Shown: positions 51,734 through 60,790, numbered from the stretch's first letter. The stretch is DNA of 64,000 nucleotides from Acidobacteriota bacterium (GCA_021325515.1 JAJPHC010000044.1:1-64000), one strand, 5' to 3'. Translations and numbers: made by a program. The notes: a model not told the origin generated them from the letters alone.

Positions 51734-54240
51734 TGCCTGACCACGATATTCACCAGCTTACCCGGCACGTAAACTTCTTTCACGATTTCTTTTCCATCGA
51801 TCCATTTCGCAACGTTGTCGTTCGACTTCGCGGCGGCGATCGCCTCTTCCTTCTGCGGCGGATGCTTCACTTCGACCTGCCCGCGCAGTTTGCCATTCAC
51901 CTGCACCGCGATCGTGACGACATCCTCCTGCATCAATGCAGGATCGGCGACGGGCCACTTCGATGTCAGCACGAAGCCCTGCTGCCCCAGCATCTGCCAC
52001 AGTTCTTCCGTGATGTGCGGCGCGAACGGATGGAGCATCTGCAGCAGCGCGAGATAGGCCTCGCGCGCATTGGCAGCCGCCGGGTTTTCGCCCAGCGTGT
52101 TCGAGAGCTCCATGAGCGCGGAGATCGCCGTGTTGAACTCGAATCGCTCCATCCGCTGCGTCACCGCGTGAATCGTCTGATGCATCTTCCGCGTGATCCG
52201 CGGATCAGCATCTGCCTGCTGCCCGCTGGCTGCGGCCTGCACTCCGAGATTCCACACGCGCCCGAGGAATCGATACGCGCCGACGACGCCCTCATCCGAC
52301 CAGGCCGCTTCCTTCTCCGGCGGCGCGATGAACAGCGTGTAGACGCGCTCCGTATCCGCCCCATAACGCGCGATCAGCTCGTCGGGCGGCACGACGTTGA
52401 AGCGCGACTTCGACATCTTCCCCACTTCGGCGACGAGTCGCTTGCCGGTGCTCGTCTGCGTGATGACATCGCCGTCGATCGTGACGTCGTCCAGCGTGAC
52501 CCACGCGCCCGTATCCGCCTGCTTGTAGCCTTCCTTCGTGATCACGCCCTGATTGAACAGACGCGTGAACGGCTCCTCGAAATTCACGAGGCCCATGTCG
52601 AACAGCGTTCTGCAGATGAAGCGCGCGTAGAGCAGGTGCAGGATCGCGTGCTCGATGCCGCCGATGTACTGATCGACCGGCAGCCAGCGATTCACGAGTG
52701 ACGTGTCGAAGATCTTCTCGTCGTCGCGCGCCGAGATGTAGCGCGCGTAGTACCACGAGGAATCGACGAACGTGTCCATCGTGTCCGTCTCGCGCCGCGC
52801 AGCACCGCCGCACTTCGCGCATACGGTGTTCATGAAGCCCGCGTCATGCTCGAGCGGATTGCCGCGCTTTCCGGTGAACTGAACATCGAGCGGGAGGCGC
52901 ACCGGCAGTTGATCGTCCGGAACAGGCACGATGCCGCAGCGGTCGCAGTAGACCATCGGAATCGGCGTGCCCCAGTAGCGCTGGCGTGAGATCAGCCAGT
53001 CGCGCAGGCGATAGCGCACCATCCCCTTGCCGATGCCGCGGCGCTCGACCTCCTCGATCATCTTCGGCAGCGCCTGCGCGTACTTCAGGCCGTTGATGAG
53101 CGGCGAGTGGACGCAGACGCCGTTCTCCTTGTCGGAGTACGGCAGCTCGCCTCCTTCGACGACGCGCACGATCGGCAGCTTGTACTGCGTGGCGAATTCG
53201 AAGTCGCGCTCATCGTGTCCCGGCACCGCCATGATCGCGCCGGTGCCGTACTGCATGAGCACGAAGTTGCCGAGCCAGATCGGGATCTCTTCGTTCGTGA
53301 AGGGATTGATCGCGGTCTTGCCGGTGAAGAACCCGGCCTTCCCCGCTTCCTGCCGCTCGAGGTTCGTCTGATTGCGGACGGACTCGATCCACGTCTCGAT
53401 TTCCGCGCGGGCCGGATTGCCGGCGAGCAGCGCCGCGACGTCCGGATGTTCCGGCGCGAGCACCATGAACGTCGCGCCGTAGATCGTGTCCGGGCGCGTC
53501 GTGAAGATGCGGATCGACTTGCCGAGCGACGGCACCTGGAACTCGACATCGCATCCGACGGAGCGGCCGATCCAGTTGCGCTGCATCACCTTCACCTTCT
53601 CCGGCCAGTGCTCGAGCGTGTCGAGACCGGCGTCGAGACGATCGGCGTAGTCGGTGATCTTCAGGAACCATTGCGCGAGCTCGCGCTGTTCGACGAGCGC
53701 GTTGCAGCGCTCGCAGCGGCCGTCGATCACCTGCTCATTCGCCAGCACCGTCTGATCGTTCGGACACCAGTTCACCGGCGCCTTGCCGCGATACGCGAGC
53801 CCGCGCTCGAAGAGACGAATGAAGAGCCACTGATTCCACTTGTAGTAGCTCTCGTTGCACGACGCGATCTCCTTCGACCAGTCGTAGAGGATGCCCCAGC
53901 GGCCGAACTGCCGCTTCATGTTCTCGATGTTCCGCAGCGTCCCTTCGCGCGGATGAATGCCCTTCTTGATCGCCGCATTTTCCGCAGGCAGACCGAAGGC
54001 GTCCCATCCCATCGGATTGAGCGCGGCGCGCCCCTGCATCCGGAAGAAGCGATAGAGCGCATCGCCGAGGATGTAGTTGCGGCCATGGCCGACATGAAGA
54101 TCCCCCGATGGATAGGGGAACATGTTCAGCATGTAGTACTTCTCGCCGTCCGGATTCGCGACGTCGACGCGCGAGACTTCCGCATCGGCCCAGGCCTTCT
54201 GCCACTTCGGTTCGATCTCTTCGGGGTGGTATTGCGTCAT
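51730..54240 (-). CDS. leuS: Leucyl-tRNA synthetase
   Basis: 836 aa. Class I motifs: MFPYPSGDLHVGHGRNY (HIGH-type, about 36-52) and GKMSKSRFN (KMSKS, about 598). A CP1 editing domain (about 220-410) contains FTTRPDTIYGATFM and DERDFEFA. Zn-type Cys in NWCPNDQ and CERC, and in YCDRCG and CAKCGG. Family-G repeat sequence encodes ASGQQADAD in a variable linker (about residue 672). TATACT lies 10 bases before the ATG, with no Shine-Dalgarno. Translationally coupled to the lptE-like gene. Confidence 0.97.
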   Translation of the reverse strand: MTQYHPEEIEPKWQKAWADAEVSRVDVANPDGEKYYMLNMFPYPSGDLHVGHGRNYILGDALYRFFRMQGRAALNPMGWDAFGLPAENAAIKKGIHPREGTLRNIENMKRQFGRWGILYDWSKEIASCNESYYKWNQWLFIRLFERGLAYRGKAPVNWCPNDQTVLANEQVIDGRCERCNALVEQRELAQWFLKITDYADRLDAGLDTLEHWPEKVKVMQRNWIGRSVGCDVEFQVPSLGKSIRIFTTRPDTIYGATFMVLAPEHPDVAALLAGNPARAEIETWIESVRNQTNLERQEAGKAGFFTGKTAINPFTNEEIPIWLGNFVLMQYGTGAIMAVPGHDERDFEFATQYKLPIVRVVEGGELPYSDKENGVCVHSPLINGLKYAQALPKMIEEVERRGIGKGMVRYRLRDWLISRQRYWGTPIPMVYCDRCGIVPVPDDQLPVRLPLDVQFTGKRGNPLEHDAGFMNTVCAKCGGAARRETDTMDTFVDSSWYYARYISARDDEKIFDTSLVNRWLPVDQYIGGIEHAILHLLYARFICRTLFDMGLVNFEEPFTRLFNQGVITKEGYKQADTGAWVTLDDVTIDGDVITQTSTGKRLVAEVGKMSKSRFNVVPPDELIARYGADTERVYTLFIAPPEKEAAWSDEGVVGAYRFLGRVWNLGVQAAASGQQADADPRITRKMHQTIHAVTQRMERFEFNTAISALMELSNTLGENPAAANAREAYLALLQMLHPFAPHITEELWQMLGQQGFVLTSKWPVADPALMQEDVVTIAVQVNGKLRGQVEVKHPPQKEEAIAAAKSNDNVAKWIDGKEIVKEVYVPGKLVNIVVRQ
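52208..52242. repeat. Family-G micro-repeat inside leuS
   Basis: On the minus strand the stretch reads GCAGCCAGCGGGCAGCAGGC, matching the family-G pattern, in a variable linker of the synthetase. Confidence 0.4.
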
Positions 54241-54250
54241 AGAGCGGGGA

Positions 54251-54256
54251 AGTATA
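54251..54256 (-). promoter_or_regulatory. -10-like hexamer for leuS
   Basis: TATACT on the minus strand, 10 bases before the leuS ATG; a leader of about three bases is predicted. The box lies at the edge of a family-B repeat. Confidence 0.45.
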
Positions 54257-54365
54257 GGACGGATGGGACTATGGGACGGATAGGACCTATGGGACCTATA
54301 GGTGAAGCCGTTTTCTACCCATAGGTCCTATAGGTCCCATAGGTCCCATCCGTCCCATCCCATCC
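54253..54365. repeat. Palindromic 9-bp-period array (family B, copy 3)
   Basis: Left arm of TATGGGACn/GATAGGACn units; GGACCTATGGGACCTATAGG (54283-54302) pairs perfectly with 54327-54346. It lies after the dtd stop (54370) and before the leuS start on the minus strand, so a dtd terminator is likely. Confidence 0.9.
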
Positions 54366-54369
54366 ACCT

Positions 54370-54801
54370 TCAGTACACAAACGTCACCGGCCCATCGTTC
54401 TCGATCGAGACCAGCATCATTTCGCGAAAGCGTCCCGTGCGGACCGGAATGCCGGTGGCGGCCAGCTCTGCGACGAAGAGATCGAAGAGCTCGCGCGCTC
54501 TTCCCGGCTCGGCTGCGTTGTCGAAGCTTGGGCGGCGTCCCTTTGCGATGGAGCCGGCGAGCGTGAATTGCGAGACCGCGAGGATCGCTCCGCCCACATC
54601 CGCCAGATCGCGATTCATCTTCCCTGCCTCATCGCTGAAGATGCGCAGCTCGCGGATCTTCTTCGCCGCCTCGCGCATCCTCTGCTCGTCATCGCCTTTC
54701 TCCACCGCGGCCAGAACGACGATGCCCGTGCCGATCTCCGACACGAGCTCGTCACCGACACGGACGGACGCACGCCGCACTCGCTGAAGGACGCATTTCA
54801 T
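54370..54801 (-). CDS. dtd: D-aminoacyl-tRNA deacylase
   Basis: 143 aa, usual length. MKCVLQRVRRASVRVGDELVSEIGTGIVVLAAVEKGD at the N-terminus, AVSQFTLAG (SQFTL motif) and the GxPVRTGRF-type SGVP loop variant ATGIPVRTGRFREMM, both part of the active site. Removes D-amino acids and glycine mischarged on tRNA. TAGAAA ends 9 bases before the ATG. Divergent from ssb; upstream of leuS on the same strand. Confidence 0.95.
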   Translation of the reverse strand: MKCVLQRVRRASVRVGDELVSEIGTGIVVLAAVEKGDDEQRMREAAKKIRELRIFSDEAGKMNRDLADVGGAILAVSQFTLAGSIAKGRRPSFDNAAEPGRARELFDLFVAELAATGIPVRTGRFREMMLVSIENDGPVTFVY

Positions 54802-54855
54802 GGCCCGCCATTTCTACCACCTGTGGGGTTTCGCACGTTGCAGCAATCGATCCGA

Positions 54856-54861
54856 TACAAT
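54856..54861 (+). promoter_or_regulatory. -10-like hexamer for ssb
   Basis: TACAAT, 27 bases before the ssb ATG, leaving a leader of about 21 bases that carries AAAGGAG. No clear -35. Confidence 0.4.
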
Positions 54862-54888
54862 CGCGCCCCATCCAAAGGAGAGAAGCAC

Positions 54889-55317
54889 ATGATCAACAAA
54901 GTCATCCTCGTCGGCCGCCTCGGAAAAGATCCTGAGATCCGCTCGACACCCGGGGGAACGAGCGTGGCGAAGTTCTCGCTAGCCACCGACGAGCGCTTCA
55001 CCGACAAGAACGGCGAAAAGCAGGAGCGCACCGAGTGGCACAACATCGTTGCCTGGGGCCGTCTCGGCGAGATCTGCGGCCAGTATCTGCGCAAGGGAAA
55101 GCTCGTCTACATCGAGGGCTCGATCCGCACCGATTCCTGGGACGACAAAGAGAGCGGCCAGAAGAAGTACCGCACCGAGATCATCGCCCGCGAGATGAAG
55201 ATGCTCGACAGCCGGCGCGACGATGAAGGCGGCGGCAGCAGCTACGGCGGCGGCTCACGCTCACGCTCGAATTCCTCGGCCCCCGACATGGCGGAGGATG
55301 AGGAAGTGCCGTTCTAG
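54889..55317 (+). CDS. ssb: Single-stranded DNA-binding protein
   Basis: 142 aa from ATG 54889, with AAAGGAG 8 bases upstream; the longer ORF from 54568 is antisense to dtd. OB-fold (1-110): MINKVILVGRLGKDPEIRSTPGG, EWHNIVAWGRLGEICGQYLRKGKLVYIEGSIRT. A Gly/Ser-rich linker leads to the acidic C-terminal tip DEEVPF, which recruits replication and repair proteins. Single gene unit followed by a palindromic repeat. Confidence 0.97.
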   Translation: MINKVILVGRLGKDPEIRSTPGGTSVAKFSLATDERFTDKNGEKQERTEWHNIVAWGRLGEICGQYLRKGKLVYIEGSIRTDSWDDKESGQKKYRTEIIAREMKMLDSRRDDEGGGSSYGGGSRSRSNSSAPDMAEDEEVPF

Positions 55318-55321
55318 CGTT

Positions 55322-55410
55322 CGCCTGACGGCGAGGCGCTGGGCGCCGGGCGCGAGGCGCGAGTGAACGGGGCGCCTCGGTCAGCCGTGCGCCCCGCGCC
55401 TCGCGCCCCG
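55322..55410. repeat. GGGCGCGAGGCGCG inverted repeat after ssb (family E)
   Basis: GGGCGCGAGGCGCG (55348-55361) pairs perfectly with 55395-55408, with further partial units (GGCGAGGCGC, GGGCGCC, GGCGCCTCGG) around it. Same arm-loop-arm design as the other families but a different unit; one copy in the window. Confidence 0.8.
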
Positions 55411-55453
55411 GATTCATTGAATCCTCCTCCACCTCCCGCGTCACATTTCGTGT

Positions 55454-55459
55454 TAGGTT
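55454..55459 (+). promoter_or_regulatory. Extended -10-like sequence before trhA
   Basis: TGTTAGGTT (TGn plus TAGGTT) ends 6 bases before the ATG at 55466, so transcription would begin at or next to the start codon. Confidence 0.3.
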
Positions 55460-55465
55460 CGCCCG

Positions 55466-56083
55466 ATGTACCGCGGCGAACGCTTCAACGCCATCACCCA
55501 CCTCGTCGGGACCGTTCTCGCGCTGGCGGGCGCGTCGGTCGTCATCACGCTGGCCGCCCTGCGCGGCGGTGCGACGCGCATCACCGCGGTCGCCATCTAC
55601 GGCGCGATGCTGACGATGCTCTACCTCAGCTCCACGCTCTATCACTCGCTTCGCGGCAGGGCGAAGAAGGTATTCCACGTCTTCGATCATTGCGCGATCT
55701 ACCTGCTGATCGCCGGCACGTACACACCGTTCACGCTCGTCACGCTTCATGGCAAAACAGGCTGGTGGATGTTCGCGGTCATCTGGACGCTGGCGATTGC
55801 CGGAGTCGTCAAGGATGCGGCGTTCCACGGCAGATACCGCGCGGCTTCGGTCGTGCTCTACGTGTTGATGGGATGGATCGTCGTCGTCGCCTTCACGCCG
55901 CTGAAACTCGCGATGCCACCGGCCGGAATCGCATGGCTCCTCGCCGGCGGGATCGCCTACACGGCGGGCATCGCATTCTTCGCGATGTCGAAACGGGTCG
56001 CCTACACGCACGGCGTGTGGCACCTGTTCGTGATCGCCGGCAGCGCCTGCCATTACGTCGTCGTCGCGCGCTACGTCGTCTGA
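55466..56083 (+). CDS. trhA: Hemolysin III / TrhA (PAQR-family) membrane protein
   Basis: 205 aa, seven hydrophobic segments. Family motifs: GERFNAITHLVGTVLALAG (4-22), LSSTLYHSL, VFDHCAIYLLIAGTYTPF (about 73-90) and GVWHLFVIAGSACHYVVV (about 182-199), carrying the conserved Ser/His/Asp and His residues thought to bind zinc. Bacterial TrhA has been linked to membrane-energetics homeostasis; older cytolysin activity is not implied. Its stop overlaps the acetyltransferase start (TGATG). Confidence 0.9.
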   Translation: MYRGERFNAITHLVGTVLALAGASVVITLAALRGGATRITAVAIYGAMLTMLYLSSTLYHSLRGRAKKVFHVFDHCAIYLLIAGTYTPFTLVTLHGKTGWWMFAVIWTLAIAGVVKDAAFHGRYRAASVVLYVLMGWIVVVAFTPLKLAMPPAGIAWLLAGGIAYTAGIAFFAMSKRVAYTHGVWHLFVIAGSACHYVVVARYVV

Positions 56084-56538
56084 TGGTCATCCGCCCGCTC
56101 GCCTCCGATACCGAAGCGGAGCAGTGCGCTTCGATGATGGCCGCGAGTGAGCCGTGGATCTCCTACGGCCGCACGCGCGAGCGCTGCCTGCAAATCGTGC
56201 GCGATCAAACCAGCGAGATCTACGTCGCGGTCGAGGAAGGGCACGTCCGCGGCTTCGTCATCGTCGTGATGCACGGCGCATTCATCGGCTACATCAGGAT
56301 CCTCTGCGTCGATCCATCGATGCGCGGCAAAGGCCTCGGCACGCGGCTCGTCGCGTTTGCCGAAGAGAGAATCTTCAGCGAAACGCCAAACGTGTTTCTC
56401 TGCGTCAGCGACTTCAACACCCGCGCCCGCGCCCTCTACGAACGCCTCGGCTACGAAGCGATCGGAGAGCTGCGCGACTATCTCGCGCGAGGCTTCACGG
56501 AAGTGCTGATGCGAAAGACGCGCGGGCCGATCGGATGA
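56083..56538 (+). CDS. GNAT-family N-acetyltransferase
   Basis: 151 aa from ATG 56083. GNAT fold with motif A IGYIRILCVDPSMRGKGLGTRLVAFAEERIF (about 68-98; R-x-x-G-x-G acetyl-CoA loop reads RGKGLG) and motif B NTRARALYERLGYEAIGEL. Substrate not predictable. Coupled to trhA by the overlapping TGATG. Ends one base before a near-perfect hairpin. Confidence 0.85.
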   Translation: MVIRPLASDTEAEQCASMMAASEPWISYGRTRERCLQIVRDQTSEIYVAVEEGHVRGFVIVVMHGAFIGYIRILCVDPSMRGKGLGTRLVAFAEERIFSETPNVFLCVSDFNTRARALYERLGYEAIGELRDYLARGFTEVLMRKTRGPIG

Positions 56539-56539
56539 G

Positions 56540-56575
56540 GGTTACGCGGTTACGCGCCCGCGTAACCGCATAACC
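56540..56575. terminator. 17-bp hairpin of GGTTACGCGG units (family D-related)
   Basis: GGTTACGCGGTTACGCG, a 2-base spacer, then CGCGTAACCGCATAACC: 16 of 17 positions pair. It fills the gap between convergent genes ending at 56538 and 56583, so a two-way terminator is likely. Units resemble those at 34841 and 48777. Confidence 0.75.
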
Positions 56576-56582
56576 AGGCCGT

Positions 56583-57737
56583 TCACGTCCACTCCTCCCG
56601 CCCGCTCCGTCCCGTTCCCGTGGCCGGCGCTTCCAACACCGCGGCGCCGCGCCGCGTCACGCGGAATGCTTCCACGAACCGGATCGCCTCTTCGATGACC
56701 TCGTCGAAGTGCCGCGGTGGCGCACCCGCCTCGGCACGCAGGCGATTGCAGTGGTCGCGGAAGCGATCGCCGCGCGCGCGTGCTTCGTCGAAGCGGGCAC
56801 GAACTGCCGCATCTTCGTTGACGCGCCGGCGCAGATACTGCTGGAGCTCGGGAATGCGCTCGATGTGGCTGCAGAAGAGGATCACGTCGTTGCCTGCCAT
56901 CAGCGCCCGCTCGGCAATCGACTCATAGGAGCCGAGGTCGGAGACGGCGTGCATTTCCATGTCGTCGGAGACGGCGAGGCCGTCGAAGCCGGCGTGATCG
57001 CGCAGCAGATCGTGCGCGACGCTCCTCGACAGCGACGCAGGAGCGCCGGAAGGATCGACGCGCGGATACGTGCCGTGGCCGATGAGCACCGCGCCGGCGG
57101 ATGCCCCGAGATCCCTGAATGGAACGAGATCACGCGCCGCCAATTCTTCGCGTGACGCATCGATGATCGTCGCCCCGTAGTGCGAGTCGCCGGTGCCGAG
57201 ACCGATCCCGGGAAAATGCTTCAGACAGGATGCGGTGCCCCAGCTCTGCTGCCCGCGCATGAACAGGCCGGCGAGCTCGGTCACGCGGCGCGGATCATTC
57301 GAGAAGATGCGGCGCTCGAGTCCTTTCGGTGCGATGTCGCGCCGAATGTCGACCACCGGCGCCAGATTGCACTCGATGTCGAAGTAGCGCAGCGCCATGC
57401 CGATGATCCTGCCGTGCCACTCCGCAAGCTCTTCCGGCCTCTCCCCTTCCTCGAACGACTCGGCACTCGGCAGGCCGGGAACGATGTGCCGCAGCCGATC
57501 GACACGTCCACCTTCTTCATCGATCATGAACAGCGGCGCCCGTTTCGAGATCGCCTTCACCTCGGCGATCAACTGCTTGAGCTGGACGACATCGCCGATG
57601 TTGCGTCCGAAGAGAACGATCGCATACGGCGAGTGCTCGGCGAGGATTCGCCGCTCGAGCTCCGTGAGGCTCTTCCCGACCAGACCGATTCCCAGCACTT
57701 CCGTACCCATCGTCACCCGGAGCCCGCGTGCCTTCAC
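56583..57737 (-). CDS. nagZ: Beta-N-acetylhexosaminidase (GH3, NagZ type)
   Basis: 384 aa from GTG 57737 (ATG 57710 is an alternative). GH3 motifs: LFMIDEEGGRVDRLR, NLAPVVDIRRD, SCLKHFPGIGLGTGDSHYG (the KHFPG-x-D-S-H loop with the catalytic Asp-His pair characteristic of NagZ), and GLAVSDDMEMHAVSDLGSY with the nucleophile Asp. Removes GlcNAc from anhydro-muropeptides in wall recycling. Lies 10 bp downstream of mutS on the same strand. Confidence 0.92.
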   Translation of the reverse strand: MKARGLRVTMGTEVLGIGLVGKSLTELERRILAEHSPYAIVLFGRNIGDVVQLKQLIAEVKAISKRAPLFMIDEEGGRVDRLRHIVPGLPSAESFEEGERPEELAEWHGRIIGMALRYFDIECNLAPVVDIRRDIAPKGLERRIFSNDPRRVTELAGLFMRGQQSWGTASCLKHFPGIGLGTGDSHYGATIIDASREELAARDLVPFRDLGASAGAVLIGHGTYPRVDPSGAPASLSRSVAHDLLRDHAGFDGLAVSDDMEMHAVSDLGSYESIAERALMAGNDVILFCSHIERIPELQQYLRRRVNEDAAVRARFDEARARGDRFRDHCNRLRAEAGAPPRHFDEVIEEAIRFVEAFRVTRRGAAVLEAPATGTGRSGREEWT

Positions 57738-57747
57738 GACCGCGAAG

Positions 57748-60351
57748 CTAATCCTCCAATCGCGACTTCAACTTCGCCAGTTCATTCAATGCCTGCAGCG
57801 GCGTCAGCGCGTCGAGTTGCAACGAGCGCACCGCATCCAGCACATCCTGCTCTCTGGAATCGAACAACGCGAGCTGCCGCGTGGCCCGCGGAGCATTCGG
57901 CCGCGTCTCTTCGACCATCGCCCGCTCCTTCCGCTCGAGCGTCGAGAGAATCTCGCGTGCACGCTCGATGATCGGCTTCGGGATACCCGCCAGCTTCGCG
58001 ACCTGAATGCCGTAGCTCTTGTCCGCCGCACCGGCGACGACCTTCCGCAGGAAGATGATCTGCTCGTTCCACTCCTTCACGGCGACATTGAAGTTCGCGA
58101 CGCGCGGACGCGTCTTCGCGAGATCCGTGACCTCGTGATAGTGCGTGGCAAACAGCGTGATGCCGCCGCGCTCGGCGTGATCGTGCAGGTATTCGATGAT
58201 CGCCCATGCGAGCGACAGCCCGTCGAACGTCGCCGTGCCGCGCCCGACTTCGTCGAGGATGATGAGCGATCGCTCCGTCGCATTGTTGAGAATGTTCGCG
58301 GTCTCGTGCATCTCGACCATGAACGTCGATTCGCCGCGCGCGAGCTGGTCCGATGCCCCGACCCGCGTGAAGACGCGATCGAAGATGCCGAGACGCGCCT
58401 TCGTGGCGGGGACGAACGAACCCGCCTGATTGAGAATCACGATGAGCGCGACCTGGCGGAGATAGGTCGACTTCCCCCCCATGTTCGGACCGGTGATGAC
58501 CTGAATTCCATTGCGGTCCCGCTCGATGTCGGTGTGATTCGGAATGAACCGCTCCGCAGTCAACTGCTCGATCACGGGATGGCGTCCGTCCTCGATGCAG
58601 AGCTCCGCCGCATCGCTGAGCTGCGCGCGCACATAACGGTGGCGCACGGCGACGGTCGCCAGCGACGCGAGCGAGTCGATCGCGGAGACCGCCTGCGCGA
58701 TCGCCAGAATGGACGACGCTTCGCCCGCGACCGCTTCGAGCAGCGCGTCGTACAGCCGGATCTCGATCGCGATCGCCTTCTCTTCCGCCCCGACGATCTT
58801 CTCCTCCAGCACTTTCAGATCAGGAGTGATGAAGCGCTCGGCGTTCACCAGCGTCTGCTTGCGGATGTAGTCGGAAGGGACGCGCGCGAGATTCGACTTC
58901 GAGACTTCGATGTAGTAGCCGAAGACGGAGTTGTAGCGGACCTTCAGCGACGAAATGCCGGTGCGCTGTTTCTCCGCCGCCTCGATCTCCATCAGCACCG
59001 ACTTCGAGTCGCGTGCGATGGTGCGCAGCGCATCGAGCTCGGAGTCGACGCCGGCGCGGATCGCGCCCCCGTCGCGCACGTTGATCGGAGGGACGTCGGC
59101 AATCGTGCCGGCGATGCGATTGACGACGGCATCGAGTGCGGCCGGGGCGTCCGCACTGCGCAGCCTTTGCAGCAGCGGACCGTGCAACGGCGCCATCACT
59201 TCGTGCAACTCGCGCACGGCAAGCAGCGAATCCGCGAGCGTGAGGCATTCGCGGGGCGTCGCGCTGCGCAGCGTCACGCGAGAGATCAGGCGCTCGAGAT
59301 CGGCGATGCGCGAGAGCCGCGCGGTCATCTGCTCGAGGATCGCGCGCGACCTCGTCAGCTCGTCGACCGCGTCGTGCCGCTCGAAGATCGCCTCGCGCGA
59401 GACGAGCGGGCGCGTGATCCAGCGGCGCAGCGTCCGCGCACCCATCGCCGTGCGCGTCGCATTCATGACACTCCAGAGAGACGCGCGCGGACGGCCGGCA
59501 TCGCGCGAATCGAGCACTTCGAGATTCGCCAGCGTTGCCGCGTCGAGCTGGAGGAAATCGGCGGCGTTGTCGACGCGCAGCGACCGCACATGATCGAGCG
59601 TCCGCTTGTGGCTCGCCGACGCGTAGCGCAGCGCGCCGCCTGCCGCCGCAACGCGCGCATCCTCCGGCTCCAGCCCGAAGCCGCGCAGACTCTGCGTTGC
59701 AAAGTGCTTTGTCAGATAGTCGTGAGCGCCGCGCTGCTCGAACATCGACGGCTCGAGCGCGGTCGCCGGAAGCCCGAGCCCCGACACATGAGCCGCGAAT
59801 CCGTTGTCGTCGCGCGGAAAGACCGCCTCACGCGGATCGAAGCGCGCGACATCATCGGCGAGCCGCCCATCCTCCAACCCTCGATAGCTCGTCACGAAGA
59901 AGTCGCCCGTCGACACATCGAGGTAGGCAGCGCCGAGCGACTTTTCCTGCGGCACGAGCGAGACGAGGTAGCACGACTCGCGCTCGACGATCGAGCTCTC
60001 GGTCGCGGTGCCCGGCGTCACGATGCGCACGATCTCGCGCCGGACGAGTCCCTTCGCCGCCGCCGGATCCTCCACCTGTTCGCAGATCGCGACGCGCAGG
60101 CCGTGGCGGATCAGTTTCGCGATGTACGAATCGGCCGAGTGGTACGGCACACCGCACATCGGCGCCTCATGCTCCTGTCCCCTGCCTCGCGCCGTGAGAA
60201 CGAGATCGAGAAGCGGCGCCGCCTTCTCCGCATCCTCGTAGAACATCTCGTAGAAGTCGCCGAGGCGGTAGAAGACGATCGTGTCGGGAACCTGGCGCTT
60301 GATCTCGAAATACTGCTCGAGCATCGGCGTCAGCTTGGCGGGACGGGACAT
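57748..60351 (-). CDS. mutS: DNA mismatch repair protein MutS
   Basis: 867 aa. Mismatch-binding domain I with GDFYEMFYEDA (Phe-x-Glu wedge), connector, lever/clamp, and the C-terminal ATPase: Walker A GPNMGGKSTYLRQ (about 617-629), signature STFMVEMHETANIL, Walker B LIILDEVGRGTATFDG and TLFATHYHEVTDL. Recognises mispairs and recruits MutL. TATAAA lies 8 bases before the ATG and there is no Shine-Dalgarno. nagZ follows. Confidence 0.98.
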   Translation of the reverse strand: MSRPAKLTPMLEQYFEIKRQVPDTIVFYRLGDFYEMFYEDAEKAAPLLDLVLTARGRGQEHEAPMCGVPYHSADSYIAKLIRHGLRVAICEQVEDPAAAKGLVRREIVRIVTPGTATESSIVERESCYLVSLVPQEKSLGAAYLDVSTGDFFVTSYRGLEDGRLADDVARFDPREAVFPRDDNGFAAHVSGLGLPATALEPSMFEQRGAHDYLTKHFATQSLRGFGLEPEDARVAAAGGALRYASASHKRTLDHVRSLRVDNAADFLQLDAATLANLEVLDSRDAGRPRASLWSVMNATRTAMGARTLRRWITRPLVSREAIFERHDAVDELTRSRAILEQMTARLSRIADLERLISRVTLRSATPRECLTLADSLLAVRELHEVMAPLHGPLLQRLRSADAPAALDAVVNRIAGTIADVPPINVRDGGAIRAGVDSELDALRTIARDSKSVLMEIEAAEKQRTGISSLKVRYNSVFGYYIEVSKSNLARVPSDYIRKQTLVNAERFITPDLKVLEEKIVGAEEKAIAIEIRLYDALLEAVAGEASSILAIAQAVSAIDSLASLATVAVRHRYVRAQLSDAAELCIEDGRHPVIEQLTAERFIPNHTDIERDRNGIQVITGPNMGGKSTYLRQVALIVILNQAGSFVPATKARLGIFDRVFTRVGASDQLARGESTFMVEMHETANILNNATERSLIILDEVGRGTATFDGLSLAWAIIEYLHDHAERGGITLFATHYHEVTDLAKTRPRVANFNVAVKEWNEQIIFLRKVVAGAADKSYGIQVAKLAGIPKPIIERAREILSTLERKERAMVEETRPNAPRATRQLALFDSREQDVLDAVRSLQLDALTPLQALNELAKLKSRLED

Positions 60352-60359
60352 TTGTGGAT

Positions 60360-60365
60360 TTTATA
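60360..60365 (-). promoter_or_regulatory. -10-like hexamer for mutS
   Basis: TATAAA on the minus strand, 8 bases before the mutS ATG at 60351. Predicted transcription start is within two bases of the ATG. Confidence 0.5.
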
Positions 60366-60370
60366 TTGGC

Positions 60371-60470
60371 GGATGGGACGAATGGGACGGATGGGACAGA
60401 TAGGACGGATGGGTGGAACTGCCCATCCGTCCCATCGGTCCCATCCGTCCCATCGGTCCCATCAGTCCCC
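60371..60470. repeat. Palindromic 9-bp-period array (family B, copy 4)
   Basis: Five units of GATGGGACn type (one GATAGGACn) ending GATGGGT, a 7-base loop, then CCCATCCGT and further CCCATCnGT units. Right arm overlaps the stop of the small gene ending at 60462. Lies upstream of mutS on the same strand; probably the terminator of that small gene. Confidence 0.9.
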
Positions 60471-60785
60471 AGCCCTTCTCACCGCGATCACCGCTCCGTC
60501 ACTGGCCCTCAGTTCCACCACCATCGCCGCCTTCAATCGCGTGTGCGGCTTGCGATCGCAGAGCACGACCCAGCGGTCTTCGCTTCCGGCTTCCCCTTTT
60601 TTCGCATAGCCGACGTGGACGGCCTCGTACTCTTTGCCGAGCACGTTGACCGCGCGGACTGCGGCATCGTTGCTGAGAATGCGTCCGTGGCGGCGCGATG
60701 GATCTTCGGCTCCGCGCAGCGCGACGAACGCGATGGCACAAAGCGAGATCCACACGGCGTAGAGCACGGAAAAGCGTCGGCGCAC
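60462..60785 (-). CDS. Small hypothetical membrane-anchored or secreted protein
   Basis: 107 aa from GTG 60785. N-terminal hydrophobic segment (VLYAVWISLCAIAFVAL, about 7-23), then a short domain with VRAVNVLGKEYEAVHVGYAKKG and RWVVLCDRKPHTRLKAAMVVELRASDGAVIAVRRAGD. No family recognised. TATCAT ends 8 bases before the GTG, sharing a palindromic -10 with the divergent acp. Its last residues are encoded in the edge of a family-B repeat. Confidence 0.6.
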   Translation of the reverse strand: MRRRFSVLYAVWISLCAIAFVALRGAEDPSRRHGRILSNDAAVRAVNVLGKEYEAVHVGYAKKGEAGSEDRWVVLCDRKPHTRLKAAMVVELRASDGAVIAVRRAGD

Positions 60786-60790
60786 GGCTT

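Noticed and set aside
57397-60609. 1070-codon open frame on the plus strand
   Set aside because: Antisense to mutS and nagZ, which have complete catalytic motifs; composition is a shadow frame.
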